Made by a program: the position numbers and the translations under genes | Assembly: GCA_025267735.1 (NCBI GenBank) | Contig: CM046306.1 | Span: forward strand, 32,505,919 to 32,569,918 | Length of the DNA stretch: 64,000 nt | Reading direction: 5' to 3' | Origin: Mactra quadrangularis | Taxonomy: Eukaryota; Mollusca; Bivalvia; Venerida; Mactridae | Part shown: positions 36,016 through 49,300 of the stretch, piece by piece | How positions within the stretch are numbered: position 1 is the stretch's first letter | Layout: each line of letters opens with the position of its first letter | Notes under the pieces: model-generated | The model's input: the letters and a program-made list of their open reading frames with translations, nothing else | What the model was told of the DNA's origin: nothing | The model's database searches: none

Positions 36016-36384
36016 AAAGCCATATTTTCGGCGAGTGCGCCCGACGGGCCCAAATAGACGATAGATATTGCGCCATTTGCGTTCATAAGGGGCCAATTGC
36101 GCGCTCTAGATTGAACACTGAGTTAAGATTGCAATTGCAAGTTAAATGCTACAGATATATAGTATATTTTATTTTTAACTGATTTCTTGTAAAGGGTCCT
36201 CTGAATCGCGATTTTTAGGACGCGATTTGATACACCAGTATCGGACAGTCGCGAATACGATCTCACGATGCATCAGTGAATCGTTACAGCCCTATTGGAT
36301 AGTGGTGTTAAACTAAAGTATTCAAAGAATCTATTATCTATATATATTAAAGAAGCTAGAGTGTTTCTCAATTAAAACAAGATT

Positions 36385-36960
36385 GTGATCAAGATATTCC
36401 TTATTTTGGAAAGCATATCTTTGAAGGAAAATCTCAAGTTAGAAAAATACCAAGTTACAACCGCATTCGATCACACCAATGTCACCGTATTTATTTGTTC
36501 TAATATTGTTAAACTCATGATCTATTTTTACAGTTTAATGTTCCAGTATTTTACCATATATATATCCGTTCATATGATAAACATATATGACCTAAGTATT
36601 TATCTTACAAGTGTAATGATTATATAAGGTCAATTTCTACTTCAAATGAGGGCATGCAGCCTATAGATAACGTCAATTTTTCAAATATGAACATACGCTG
36701 TGATATTACAGGACTACCCTTTATCTAATAATGGGTTGCACAAATCCTCAACATTTCAATTGTGATAATAACAATCGTAAGTACTCGGTAATTTCCGTCA
36801 CCTGAAAAATTCATTGGACAAACTTAGTCAGACAAACCCAATCAAGTAAATAGTTTCATTCGGATCAACTCGGAGATCATCAACGTAGATATGCATATCT
36901 TTGTCGTAGTTCCCCGAAGTAATACAAATAGGAAATATTAAGATACAAAACAATGTAAAA
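36385..36960 (+). promoter_or_regulatory. 5' flank of MFS gene B
   Basis: Homologous to the flank of gene A (22140-22805), including CTATAGATAACGTCAATTTT and GTAAAAATGAAG at the start codon. No core promoter element is called. Confidence 0.5.
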
Positions 36961-39900
36961 ATGAAGTGTGTTGATATATGTGTACATGGAGTATGTAATC
37001 TCAGGGTATTTGTTGTGGTTCTCGGAGGATTTTTAGTTCATCTTGCCATTGGAGGTGGATATATCATAGGTAAGTCATACAATATATATAAACTCGTTAA
37101 GTTATATGACCGTACTGACCAAAATATTTCGATTTATAAATTCAGATTTTTTTCGGCTGCCTTTGTACAAAATCGTTTAAATTCCGTTGCTAATGCGCGA
37201 TCAACGGTGATAGCGGCAAGGACCCTATATAAACATATATATAAGTTCCATGATAGTGTTAAGACATTTTCACTGTTAAGTTTAATGTTCTAAAAAGCAA
37301 TGTTATCATTTAACATTAATAGTACAAATCGAATTTTCAAATAGAACTTTGTATCTACAGTAGGGCAAGCTACCAATTGATAATAGTGATGAAACACTTT
37401 CATTTACCAAACATTGACGGAGTCAGAAAATGTACTCGAACGGGAAAGAACTGTACCTTTGATTCAGACTGTACTCTTGTAATTTTGGTCGTTGGACGCA
37501 CGAAATTTGGAACTGCGTTTCGTTCTCGAAATTTGAAACTGGCCATCCACTTGAAATTCTCCCAACATCATTGCAGACATAGTATACCTGCTTAAACAGT
37601 CACATGATTTTAGCAGTCACCGGCAGTAAGCGACCAGTCTATTCCACCCAATGAAAATCACTATATTTTGAATCTTTAATAAGCAGTGAATAAGATGTGG
37701 TCACCTATTTCCATAGAAACATTACTGTTGTAAGTTTTTCATCTGCTGTACACAGCCAACTTAAAATATTTTTTTCTAAATCCGGTTTAAATGGTCACTT
37801 GCTGTGAGCAGCCATTATATCTAATGTATTTTCATGTAAACTTGGTTAACTGGTCACTTGCTGTAAGCAGCCAATCTACTCAAAGCATTTTTATGAAAAC
37901 TGAATTTAGGTGGTCACTTGCTGTAAGCAGCCAATCTATTCAAAGCTTTTTAATGTAAACTTGGTTTTAAGAGGTCATTTGCAGTAAGCAGCCATTCTAT
38001 TTAAAGCATTTTCTTGTAAATTTAGTTTAAAGTGGTCACTTACTGTTAGCAGCCAATCTTTTCAAATCATTTTTATCTAAACCTGATTTTATTTCTTTTA
38101 CTGTCAGCGTAATGCAAGTTATATTGTATTAACATTTCAGGAAATTTTGCGCCATATTTTATATCCTATATACGAAATCGTACAGATGACGTCACTGTAG
38201 AAAATGTAGATGCATTATGGGTAACGTCAATAGGAACCGTGGGTAATATGTTTGGAATATCAGTAGGAGGTTTACTAGCTTATCGATTTGGACCAAAGAT
38301 AACTATATTTATAGGTTGCATAATATTCAGGTGAGTACACGTGTACTTATATACCAGAGATGTTCGGGATGTTTTTTTATCATCGTTATATACTCATGAT
38401 TTAATAAATTAAATATGTTTTAACCAGGAAAACTTCGTATTATATCAAGCAAAAATTGAAAAATCTGAACGATGTATGTAGGAGAAGTGATCCAGTGGTA
38501 GGGCGGCACAAGAGGTCACGGGTTTGAACTCTACTAGGGGCTCTGCTAATCTCCTTGAGCAAGAAATTTACATCAGTATTTCCACTCCACCAAGGTGCAA
38601 ATTGGTGCTGTGAGGAATCTATAGTCTGAAGGTGTTTCCGTTGATCAGGGGTTATCGTACCAAATTGTAAAATTGGCTTAACATATACATGTACATGTAT
38701 ATGGAAGCAGACTTTAAACCGCACTTTATTATTTTCATGTTTTTTACGTCAACATGTTAATCAGTACTTTTTAAAACCATGCTCTCTAGTAAAGCTAACG
38801 CTTTTTACTTTACTACAAAAGTGATGTTTAATTTCTATAAACTCTCTACGTATGAGTTATCTTTGAGAAGAAACAAGTACTTCAATGTTGTATCGGCAAA
38901 AGAAAATTTATGGTTCTAGTCAGAGAGTTTCCCTCACTATTTCACAAACGGGTTTGGGACCGTCAACGGCTTGTTTACATTGTATGTTCAAATAATATGG
39001 TGTTTTTGTATATTACGTACAGTACATCTGTAGCAATGAGTTACTACAGCGTAGATGTATCATATATAAGTGTAGTTTTAACATATGGTTTAACGGGACA
39101 TTTTGGTGATGCTATTACATATGGCACTTCTATACAGACGGCTATCAAGGTAACACTAATAGGCGGCCGACACGATTCAAACTTTGAACTTTCAAGTTAA
39201 AAACACCAATACGTACACATCGGCGTATCCAGAAGATGTTGGCGTCATTCAAAACAGCAAAGCCTTTACTATGTGTGCATGTTTAAATATTTGAAATAAA
39301 AACGGTTATAATATAGAAAGTGGTGCCAAATTGAGCTTGGGTAAAATTCTTTCATTTTTAGTTATATATCTCATATGTATACACAGTGTTTTTGCTTCTT
39401 AACTGTGAACGCCACCTATGGTAACACTGGATTAATATCATTTAGAGGTCATCAGTGGCGCTGTAGGCCACACACAGGCTTTCGAATCTTGTTTCTCGTA
39501 TGTGGTTGCTGGTTCAACCCGTTTGAGGTTTCTGGTTCTAGCTTGACCAGGACTGGTTACACCAATCCATTGAACTTCGACATGAGTGGTGTCGATTTAA
39601 CTTCATTAAGAAGGTATATGCATATAGAGAAGTTGTCAGCCTCATGAAAGAAAAGGTGATTTCATGTTGTAAACATAAATTCAAGGAAAACTAGGTTATG
39701 TGAGTAAAACGTCGTAAAAAAGACCATAATCTGTGTTAACGCGGTGTAAAACTCAACACATTGAATAGGTCATACCATGGCGGTCAGTCAATTTTCACCT
39801 ACTCACCGTTCCTTGAAAGGGCAAATCTCTGTTAACCAGTTACTAGGCGCTAACTCCTGTATGACTGAAAACTGTCCTACATGATTTATAATCACTAGAA

Positions 39901-42900
39901 GGAGGGGAAATGGCCGTAGAAACTTATTATTTCGCTATTGTATTACATGCAGTTTAAATCTTATGAATATGGCAATACCAAAATGCTATGCTAAACATAT
40001 ATAATTTTCTCCATTCTATGTTTTACAGTGGTTACCAAGTCATGCTACTCTGGCTGCAGGTCTTATAGCAAGTGGTACAGGATTAGGTTCAATAATATTC
40101 AATCCTATTGTTACTGCATATATAAATCCTGATAATGAACTACCAGAATTTACTGATACCGATGGTGAAAAGTATGTTAGCTCGATTTCACTGACACCAG
40201 AGTCCTTATACATTTATTTGATGAAAATATTCATGTTTTTTTAACAAAATATATTTTAGATTATAAATGGCCCAAAGATTCCCTGCATATGCTATCATAT
40301 ATTTAAGAGGCTGTCCACGCAAAATCAAACTGGCAATTTCACAGACCATTGATTATAAATTGCTGATTTTGTGGTTACATGTTTATTTTAATGCTTATGT
40401 AAAAATTTTGTTTGCATCTTTCTGTTGCTATATCAACATTTTGGCATTTTCTTCATGACAATACATGTATGTGTATATTAAAATAGCACAGGTGCAACTC
40501 GTATATGATATTATATACGGGACTGCTTTTTATTTGTTTTTCGATAAATTTTACTTTTACTTTTTAGCATTAATATAGACATAAGAACTCTGGTACTTGT
40601 GATTGATTTATTTTATAAATTCTTTCGACAAGAGGCCCAGCACAGCGAAGCTCAGAATCTGATATTTCGACTGGCCATCTCGTATAGATATGCTATCCAT
40701 CACCATAGATTAGGCTTATCTAAAATACAATGTATTTGTATTTTGAAACTGCTATTGAATTACATATAGATACATTTTAAAATCGGCCATCTTAAGTCTA
40801 TTTCGTAAATTTTTCGCAGAAGCACAGACTGTCAAATGATTAAACACAAGTTAATGAGAAAAAAATTCTAGAAGATGTTCCTCATTTTCTGCGTATACAT
40901 GTATTTCATGCCATAAAGACTGCGACGAAAACTGTACTGAGTGAATAATGCAAATGTTTGCTTCTACCTGAAGACGATTTTTGTACTTGTCCAAAGGTTT
41001 GTCAAACTTAATACAGTAAATATTCAAAAGCTCGATCATGATGGTTCATGATAAGAATTCGAGCGTGCCAAGCTTACCGCACCGGTTCAAAATCGGTACC
41101 ATTGCTGCCGTTTGTTTCATACTACATTGTTGTTTTCATTCTTTAGTTCATTGTAAAGACAGATCGTAACTAAATCAATGTAAATTAAATCGATTATATT
41201 TTTTTTCAGATATTTCATAAATCAGGCTCTTTTAGATCGTGTACCAATGTGTTTTGTAATACTAGGAGCATGTTACTTTGGCTTACAGTTCATTGGTTGT
41301 TTATGTATCTCTGATCCAAACGGCGAAAGCCGAGAAATCCGAATTACACCGGAAACGGAAGTTGAAAAGCAAGCGTTATTACCTAAACAATATGATGTAG
41401 AAAATGATCCAGAAATGGAACCATTAATTAAAACAGAAACTACAAACATTGATTTTGTTTCTTATGGCTCTCAAGTGGGAACGACAAAACCTACAAAACC
41501 GTCTCTTATAAAGCCAACAAAAGGTGAGCCACCTGCTAAAGGAAGTCAACCAGTGTATGTATACTTTAAAATCATTTTGAATACTTATTTAAGGTAGTTC
41601 GCTAGTCTGTTTGCGCATGCGCCGATGTTTCCCCATGTTAAGTAGTGGACTGTAGCAAATTAACATTAAAATCCGCCGCGGACGATTACATTGGTCGCAC
41701 ACGCGCAATTAAAGAGATACTTACTTCTGCAATTAATGTAGTCCGCATTACGTGTTAAACAGACAGACAATATGCTGTTTGTGCAACTGAAGTTCATTGT
41801 ATATGCACATCTAATCTGGTTAATTTAAGGGAAAGGTCTATTTTATGCCTTCTGTTTGTTGTAGAAGCCATATATTCCATTAAACCCCATGTCTGACGGC
41901 GTTATTGGCGCTATGATTATTGATAGTCTACGTTACAGAATGTCCGCACTAATCGTCATATTTCCATCTAAGATTGGTTTTACTATGTTTGGTCTCAACA
42001 GCATCGCAAAATATTGTGATACAATTCATAACTGTCTTGTTGATGAGTTTGTGAACTGAAGTTTATTCACTTGCCTTATAAAATCCACATACTATCATTT
42101 AATGTATCTATGTGAGTTAATCTTGCTTTAACTCGGAAAAGAACATGTTTGTGTTTGATATTAAAATTATATTACAGAACAATGTCCCAGGAAGAACTCA
42201 GTATATTTGGTGCCGTAAAGCTTGCATTATCTTCACGTAGTTTCTATATTATATGGTTGACATGTTTTATGTTGCCTGCTGGGATGCAATTTATTGTTGC
42301 TTTGTATAAGGTTAGTTTATACAAGTACATTATTTCTTCACCGCTTTTGAGATTGGTTTTACAGGCGCATTCCTATGGTAGGACGCGCGCTGAAGGATTG
42401 AGAGGTCCAAAAAACATTTACACTAAGTCTAGTCGTGTATATGTTGATAGAAATAAGAACTAACATCTTAAATAGAATTGTGGTAAGGCAACAACAATGG
42501 TTTGCTAGCTTTTAAAAAGAAATGGTAAACTTTTTCAACCCCTGCCTTTCGAAATGAAGAATGTATCAACTCATTGTTAATATGTATCTGACATTCTTAA
42601 ATTTACATCACATTTGGTTGATTTATTAAAATTTTATTTGCCAAAAATGGAATCACGGCAATGGCCAAATTCTCTTGCATATTATGCAAATAGCTCATGG
42701 TTGACAGGTTGTCATCACTGGGGTTCTTAATCGACACAAGTGCACGTTTAATCTAAAACATAGCGTTTTACTGCGGGACGACTAAATGCAGTATTAACAG
42801 TACAGAAAATAGTCCAGAAAAGCTCAGTAGGTGAGCCTGACGCATTAAGTATTGAAAAAAAACGTTGTAAAATTTAAACAAAATAGCTATTGACCCTTTT

Positions 42901-44902
42901 CATTTCATAACAGGCATATGGACAGACGTTTATCTACGATGACCACTTTCTTACATTAGTTGGAACAACGGCTGCTGTATTTAATTGTCTTGGACGTCCA
43001 TTATGGGGAATAGTGATGGATCATATTGGTTTTAAAGTAGGTATAGAGATCGTCTTATTACTTTCCGGTCTGAAATGTTTGCGATGTTTTATTCTAGCCA
43101 ACGATTGATAAAACAACTCTTAAATGACTGATTATGTAAATTACAGAAATGTTATATGTAATACGTGCTTATCAAAACAAAGCATAGAGGCATATTCATT
43201 AAGACATATATAATGTAACCAAAGGGATTCCAGACCAGAAATGTTTGTTAATGCAGAATTGATAGAAATGTGATTCGCAGTTTCATTCTTCGGAACTTTC
43301 TGATCATTCATTGTGAGTGGCCGAGGAGGTCCGATTGCCGCAATCTTTGGCAAAATGACACAGAATCAGCTTTTCAACCTTCATAGAACTATTTGATTGT
43401 ACAATAAGACAACAGCGGCTAGAGTAATCAAGTTCTGATACAGTTAACTGTGGTTCCCGTGGCTTTTTTCAGATTACCTTAGCCTGTGTCACTTTGGGAT
43501 TTTCAGCGGTGACTGGTACCTTGTTTCTTACAGAAGATCTCGATAAAGAATGGTTCCTAGTCTGGATTTGTTCTATTTATTTATTCTATGGTGGAATATG
43601 GGCCATGATGCCTTCAGCTTTAGCTAAACTGCTAGGACCTAAACATATGTCAGTAAACTATGGACTTATTGCATCAGGGTCGGTATGTTATACAAAATGT
43701 ATTTAATATCTTAAGTCTTTTACTGAAAGGTTAACAGTCAAGTTCCACTATAACGGGCAGTTATGTTTTGCCAAATTATGTGATTTCTAACGATTTTCAT
43801 GCTGCCAAAGCTAAATTTGAGAACAAATGCCTCTTTGTAAAGAGGATTATGTTATTAAGACCACCGATTTTGACGGTCCTAATAATGCAACTTTATCTAT
43901 ATTGTTGTACGTGCTATTTAAGAGGAAAACTGTGGTGGATCTACAGATCAAATAACCTATCATGGATGGGATTTGAACCTTAGCAGGACCTCACGTAACA
44001 TTCAAGCAAGTCAACATTAGTTTTGGCATTCAAAATTTAGACGAGACATAGTAGTCTTTATTGGAATAATAAAATATATTATTTTATATATTATTAAATA
44101 TATAGCATTATTCAGTATTAAATTAACACAGACTAAATTTTGACATCATATCATCATGTAAAATTCTTATTTAGTAATTCAAGTCAGATAATTATGTAGT
44201 AAATAGCGAAAACGTAAATGTATCATTTTATCTGACAGTGTTTAGCAACTTTAATCGGCAGTACCATGGCATCAACATTAAAGACAGAGATAGGATGGCA
44301 TGGAATATTCTACCTGATCTCTGGAATGTCCGGTGTAGGTTAGTATACATTAGATATATTGAAACATAGTGTATATTAGCCAGGTCATGTGATGAACAAA
44401 CTTTGAAAACCTTAAGCTATATAATGATTCTAGTCCATACTCGTACAAAATGATTAAGAAAATTGTAATGATTGAAAAAAATATCATTTTTTGTATACTT
44501 TTTTCATACTTTTAGAAAATCATTTTAGCTGTGAATGATTTTAGGGACCGATACCGTATTTAACCTGTTAGTTATGAAGTTGTCTGTTGGCATATGCCGC
44601 CTTATGAAGAAGGTGTGTTTTCTACGTAGAAATAATAAAAGAGACACATCAGTAGCGGTAAAACAGATTTTATACTAGTATTGTTAAATTCTAATCAACT
44701 GTCAGTGCTGCATACATTGACCCTGCTGATCTGAATCGATAATGAGTACATAAGTACTGTAATGAATATTTGAATTAGCTGTGTTAATGTATGCGCCACT
44801 GATAGTTGAATGAAATTTTACAATACATTTGTTTTTGCTTTTTCAGTGTTTATAGCTTCATTCTTTTTCAATGGCGTCGCTAGAGATGGTTCGAAAATTT
44901 GA
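36961..44902 (+). CDS. MFS carrier B (oxalate:formate/monocarboxylate-like), complete
   Basis: Tandem paralogue of gene A, 511 residues, ten exons: 36961-37069, 38141-38330, 39023-39149, 40029-40171, 41210-41554, 42178-42310, 42914-43036, 43473-43682, 44239-44338, 44847-44902. Intron positions and phases equal those of A. It keeps the MFS loop motifs GGLLAYRFGPK and GRPLWGIVMDHIGFK. The central cytosolic loop is four residues longer than in A, with an added Thr/Pro/Lys-rich piece. Exon 4 is identical to A over 143 bp, while exon 3 differs at about 13% of sites by eye. It runs convergent with the right SLC23 gene; the stop codons are 1.4 kb apart. It is the probable source of the left-arm pseudogene. 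Substrate unknown. Confidence 0.88.
37740..38090 (+). repeat. 60-bp tandem repeat in MFS B intron 1
   Basis: About six units of GGTCACTTGCTGTAAGCAGC plus an AAAGCATTTT..GTAAACTTGG.TT filler, starting near 37793, 37852, 37912, 37973 and 38034 with a decayed first unit near 37743. Gene A has only one or two loose copies in the same intron (about 23085-23290). Confidence 0.85.
38480..38680 (+). repeat. tRNA-derived SINE in MFS B intron 2
   Basis: A-box-like GATCCAGTGGTAGGGCGGC and B-box-like GGGTTTGAACTCTA, then a body GCTAATCTCCTTGAGCAAGA...CCACCAAGGTG. A relative on the minus strand lies at about 57235-57430. Confidence 0.6.
39445..39765 (+). repeat. Diverged SINE in MFS B intron 3
   Basis: B-box-like GCTGGTTCAACCC, body GACTGGTTACACCAATCCAT and 3' part GTGTTAACGCGGTGTAAAACT, matching the 16475 family layout. 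Confidence 0.55.
41626..41850 (+). repeat. Dispersed interspersed repeat, copy 4 (MFS B intron 5)
   Basis: CCCCATGTTAAGTAGTGGAC, GGACGATTACATTGGTCGC, ACTTCTGCAATTAATGTAGT, CTGTTTGTGCAACTGAAG; the best preserved copy of the family. Confidence 0.6.
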
Positions 44903-45011
44903 ATACAGAGACTATCATTTTAAGTTGTATTTTTATTTTGTATACTTATTTACGTCACTGTGATATTTCATTCGTTATATTCGCTTCGTTTTTTTTTGTC
45001 ATTTTACTATA

Positions 45012-45017
45012 AATAAA
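45012..45017 (+). promoter_or_regulatory. Poly(A) signal of MFS gene B
   Basis: AATAAA about 110 bp after the stop codon, conserved with gene A. Confidence 0.65.
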
Positions 45018-45059
45018 AGTTTAAAACCTTGTAGAGCCTTTACTTGTTACTGTCATGAT

Positions 45060-45918
45060 ACAATATGAACAAATATTGCAGTCGATATAATGTTATTCTT
45101 ATTTTTTGTCACGAACCGGTGGCGATGATGTTAACGAAAAGGGATGATGAAAATTGGGAAAATTGACTGGTAGACCAGCCACAACCACCGGTCCAATGAA
45201 TCCCGGGGTTCAAAGTCAAGCGTGCGAACACGTACGCCATGATGGTAGTATTAATTTGAGAACTAAATAAATATATAACACAGGATAGATTTTCGTGGTT
45301 TTACAAAGGGACATTGTTCTAGGCCTAACAATTTGAGAGACAAATGTTGATGGTTTTGTAAGTGATTGACATTGCACGGACTTGCTGACAAATTGCGCTA
45401 GTAAAGCACCTGTCATTGTTCAGGTCATCTAATTAGGTTAAGGTAGTGATACTGGTAAAGGGTGTCAAAATTGTACCTACCAGCACCAAGAAGGATGTGG
45501 GGGAGCACAACATGAGAAAAAAAATTGCGGGTGGTCACTAGGTCTTATACTTCCTTGTTGCTCCTAACCGAGTAATGGGGATTTATATTTTCGCCAGTCA
45601 GCAATGGCCAAGACATTACTGGTTACTGATATCCAATTAGTTAACTTGTCTGGCTCATCACTTACAAGGCCATCAATATATCCATATATGTAAACAAACA
45701 ACATTGAAAATAACAAATTTATTATATTGTTAAAACGCAAATAGAAACATTGAGTGTTCACTAGATTAAGAAAGCCTTTCTTAATATAAGAACTATATTT
45801 CCTGTATCCATAACTCGTCTGGAAGATATAACTATCCTAGTTGATACAACTCTTTCAAACATTAACAATAATGTACCAATTCTTATGATTACTGTGTGAT
45901 CTTTACGAGATTCTAATA
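45060..45918. other. Convergent intergenic region, right arm
   Basis: Counterpart of 15150-16010. Nothing coding is supported; a B-box-like GAATCCCGGGGTTCAAAGTC near 45201 hints at an old SINE. Confidence 0.4.
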
Positions 45919-46271
45919 AGGGACTTTGTCAGTTATCTTTCCTTGATAATATCTGAAGCAATCCAATTGATAAGTAGGTCCTTACAGTTGGAATCCTTGA
46001 AGTTTATCATAGAATTCCTATGTAAGGATAACAAAATATTTCATCTAATATCTTTCTTGTAAATAGAGATATTACCAGAAGTGATGAAATTAAGACTTAG
46101 CTTGAATTTCAAACAAATTCAATGACTTACAAATAAGTTATTTCAGATTGATGTTGGCAAATTGACATTGAAAAGTAAGGGTAAAATTTAAGGGTAAAAT
46201 CCGAGTAATCCGACTAATAGGACCTACCTATTTGAAGAGTATACAAGGTGAAATAACTGACTGAAGTCCCT
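45919..46271. mobile_element. MITE, AGGGACTTTAGTCAG family, copy 2
   Basis: A 353-bp element with inverted ends AGGGACTTTGTCAGTTATC and GAAATAACTGACTGAAGTCC, related to 31669-32030. It is absent from the left arm, where the same spot reads TTTAAATAAAGAGAATC (about 15010-15026). The insertion therefore removes the AATAAA that follows SLC23 in the other copy. Confidence 0.9.
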
Positions 46272-46319
46272 TATTGGATCATTTAAATATATTTATCTGA
46301 AGATAAAGAAAAAGAGAAC

Positions 46320-49300
46320 TTATTTCGGATAGAAAGGTAAATGACGTAAGAATGGAAATTTACGTAACAATGTTTTAGCAAATGGTACAACGTATATTGT
46401 CTTCTTTAGTTTCATTAATCTATCACGTGACCAGGCTGTTGTTGTTGCTGCTGTTGATGTATCATCATCTTCACCAAGGTTTTCTCTCCAGGCAGACATA
46501 CCTCTCTCGTCATCTGTGCCTATAATATACGATAGTTATCATTTAGTTTATTAGCTCGATTATTAAACAAGTTCTTACAAATTCAGTTAGTATTTTTCGA
46601 GTGCGCTTCCCGGTCCCTCAGTAGAATGAAGTTTCTTGCAAATGGAAACAACAAAGAATGGTTTGAATGGGATTTGAACCACTGCGGAGCTAGCTTTCCA
46701 ATGATTGCCAGTCCATAGTCATAACCACTCAGCCACGCTCGCTCCAGTAGCTTATAGTTCTTGAAGATAATCAGGATCAAATAATTCATATCAAAGTAAA
46801 TATGCAAACAATTTGCCCTGACTTAAATATATTTTTACTTGTTTTGAACAAATTAAAACAGAGCGATCAAACCAGAATAGCAGGCATCAAAGTAGAGCGT
46901 TCAATCACAACTACAGTTAAGTTCTGATATAAAGACCACCTTGGTTATTGTAAGATCGTGTGATTTTTGACCGTTTTATGTCCCAAATGCTGACCTAAAC
47001 AAGAAAGAATGTCCAAAAATTAAGACTGTTTAGCTAATATGACCATCGAATTTTAAGCGCCTCATTAATAATGAAACTTTTCTGAACCTCGACTGAGGGT
47101 ACACTAGAATTTAATAAATGCAAATAATATAAAAAGCACAATAATGATTGAAACAGTAAAAATAGAATAAAAATACTGTGTAAGTTTAGTACATTCATGT
47201 TACTGGGAGTTATTTTCATCTTTTGAGGATAGCAAAAAATAAAATGTAAATTCCTTGTTTTCATTGAGAAAACAATGACTATGGCACAACCACGAGCGGC
47301 CGACACGGTTCCGAATCAAAAGCACTATATATACATGTATATATACATGTAGTGTTTTTGTTTCGGGAACGCGCTGGCCGCCTATGGGCACAATATAGCT
47401 ATTAATGAATTATGGTACATGTATTATACATTGAAATGTACATACCAGGAATAGTGTTGTCAAAGAAACAAGCCAGTACACCAGCAATAAATGGTGGGTT
47501 AGATAAAAACATAGTTAATGTTTCATTCAGTCTATCTATACCTGCAATAGTGACATGGCATATTAATATACTAATTTTATGAACAATAATTGTTGAATTG
47601 TATTCAACTGTCTTGGTGAACATTTTCAAAACAGTACTACTAAAGTACTACATGGGTTTTGATATCTTTACAAATGTACAACATCCAACATCTAGTCATA
47701 AACCATTTGATATGGACACCGAGACAGTGGTAGTGGGAAATTGATTAAAATAACTATTGGGAATTTAACATTTAGTAAGAAAACTCAGGGAAAAAAAACA
47801 CTATTGATTGAGCTCAAAATGTTTCTTCTGAAATTCATCCCAGATACAATAAATGAGTCGACTGCATTCCTGTTTTCTATCTCGACATTCAGCTCTACAA
47901 TTGTCAGGCGGTAATTAACTGGAGTCAGGAAAAAAATAAAACGATTTTAAAGTTCATGATAAATTCATGACGTCATCGAAAGTGAGATAATCAAAATAAA
48001 GCTAACTTTTTTAACCTACCAGTGTCAATGGCACCTGGAGTTGTTTCCATATAGTACGGTAACATAAAAGCCATTAACATTGATATACCAATAATGGAAA
48101 GATTTCTGGTAGAGTTAATATCAATAAATTGTAGATTAGATAACATGACCCCTGTCAGAACACCAAAGTTCATAATCATCATCCCACCCACTACACTGTA
48201 AGGTATTGTAACAAATACCGCCCCTATCTTTCCTAATATACCAAATAATATAAATATAACACCAACTAGTTGAAATACGCGAAGACTTGCGACCTGAAAT
48301 ATATACAGAGTATTGTTAAGCTTTATATGGTGTTTCGTTTTGACGTCAGTATCAGGCAAACTTGATTTTGGAAGTAAACAAAGAAAATAATGGGAAATTC
48401 GTCCATGTATAAAGGAATAAATGCACATTAAATTGGATTGGAGATAAATCGAATAAAAAGCACAAGAAAACTTGAAAAGTGTCCATTCTCGAAAAATATT
48501 GGCTTTGTGACAACAAAATAGACCCATGTAGAGTTTGTATGATAAACAATTGATAGATCGCGAGCACGTTTAAAAATCACTGTATTTTATGAGTAAACCA
48601 GAATTAAAGTTGACCTTTATTATATGGTTCTGCTGTAAATAACTTATTTTGTCTCCACGCACCGTAATGCACGAAGGTACGCTAGAGTAATTACGAAATA
48701 GCGATAGCTCGATGATGAAATTACCAGTATGCCATTTTTCATCATTGTTCTTTTATCATTGACGTCGAGCGTGCAATTACTGCATCATGACAGCGGTCAG
48801 AAGATTATTATATTTTATGTACTCTAGTTATTCCTATAGAACCAATGTTTCCACCAAATGTTGTCGTGGCATGACCAACACCAATCCAACCTCCTATAAA
48901 ACTCATAAAACCTTCAACAGCTATGCCTAAAATGAATAAATACCATGGTTAATAATAATATGGTTTCTTTATGAGCTGTACATCACTTGTGTATACTTGT
49001 ACGGCTATACGGTTCTCGGTTTGAATAGCGATTCACTAAAATTGAAGAAATTGACTTAATATCATGCTCCTAGGAATGTAATTAACGTATGCTTTTTCAT
49101 TTATTCAGCATCATGTTGTTTAGATAGGTGAAGGTATATGTAGAATTAAAGACCCAAGTCAAACAAAGCTTCAGTAAGAAAAATTAAACACAACTCAATT
49201 CATGGCAGAATTGATGAAGTGTTTAAGGAGGACATGTTATTCCAAGTGTCATATGGGCAAAGTCTGGAGAACTAGGCTTTTAAAATGCATCCATGTACTG

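Larger units (their letters stand above)
30900..36294. mobile_element. hAT-like element (5.4 kb, nested insertions)
   Basis: Starts TAGGGCTGCGTATCTTGGCC and ends ..GAATCGTTACAGCCCTA; the inverse of the end reads TAGGGCTGTAACGATTC, a hAT-style terminus. Subterminal sequence rich in ATCGCGAT motifs and an inverted TTCAATCTAGA pair (about 31155 and 36105) support long inverted ends. The flanks TTGATTAG (30892-30899) and TTGGATAG (36295-36302) look like an aged 8-bp target duplication with two mismatches. No hAT transposase is visible. The interior holds a MITE and a 3.2-kb TIR element. Confidence 0.65.

Noticed and set aside
36330..36360. Short (TA)n microsatellite
   Set aside because: Ordinary simple repeat in an AT-rich genome.
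36385..36627. Open frame upstream of MFS B
   Set aside because: The homologous flank of MFS A is not open; AT-rich chance frame.
37740..38090. CRISPR-like appearance of regular repeats
   Set aside because: Eukaryotic intron minisatellite; the whole 60-bp unit repeats, so there are no unique spacers.
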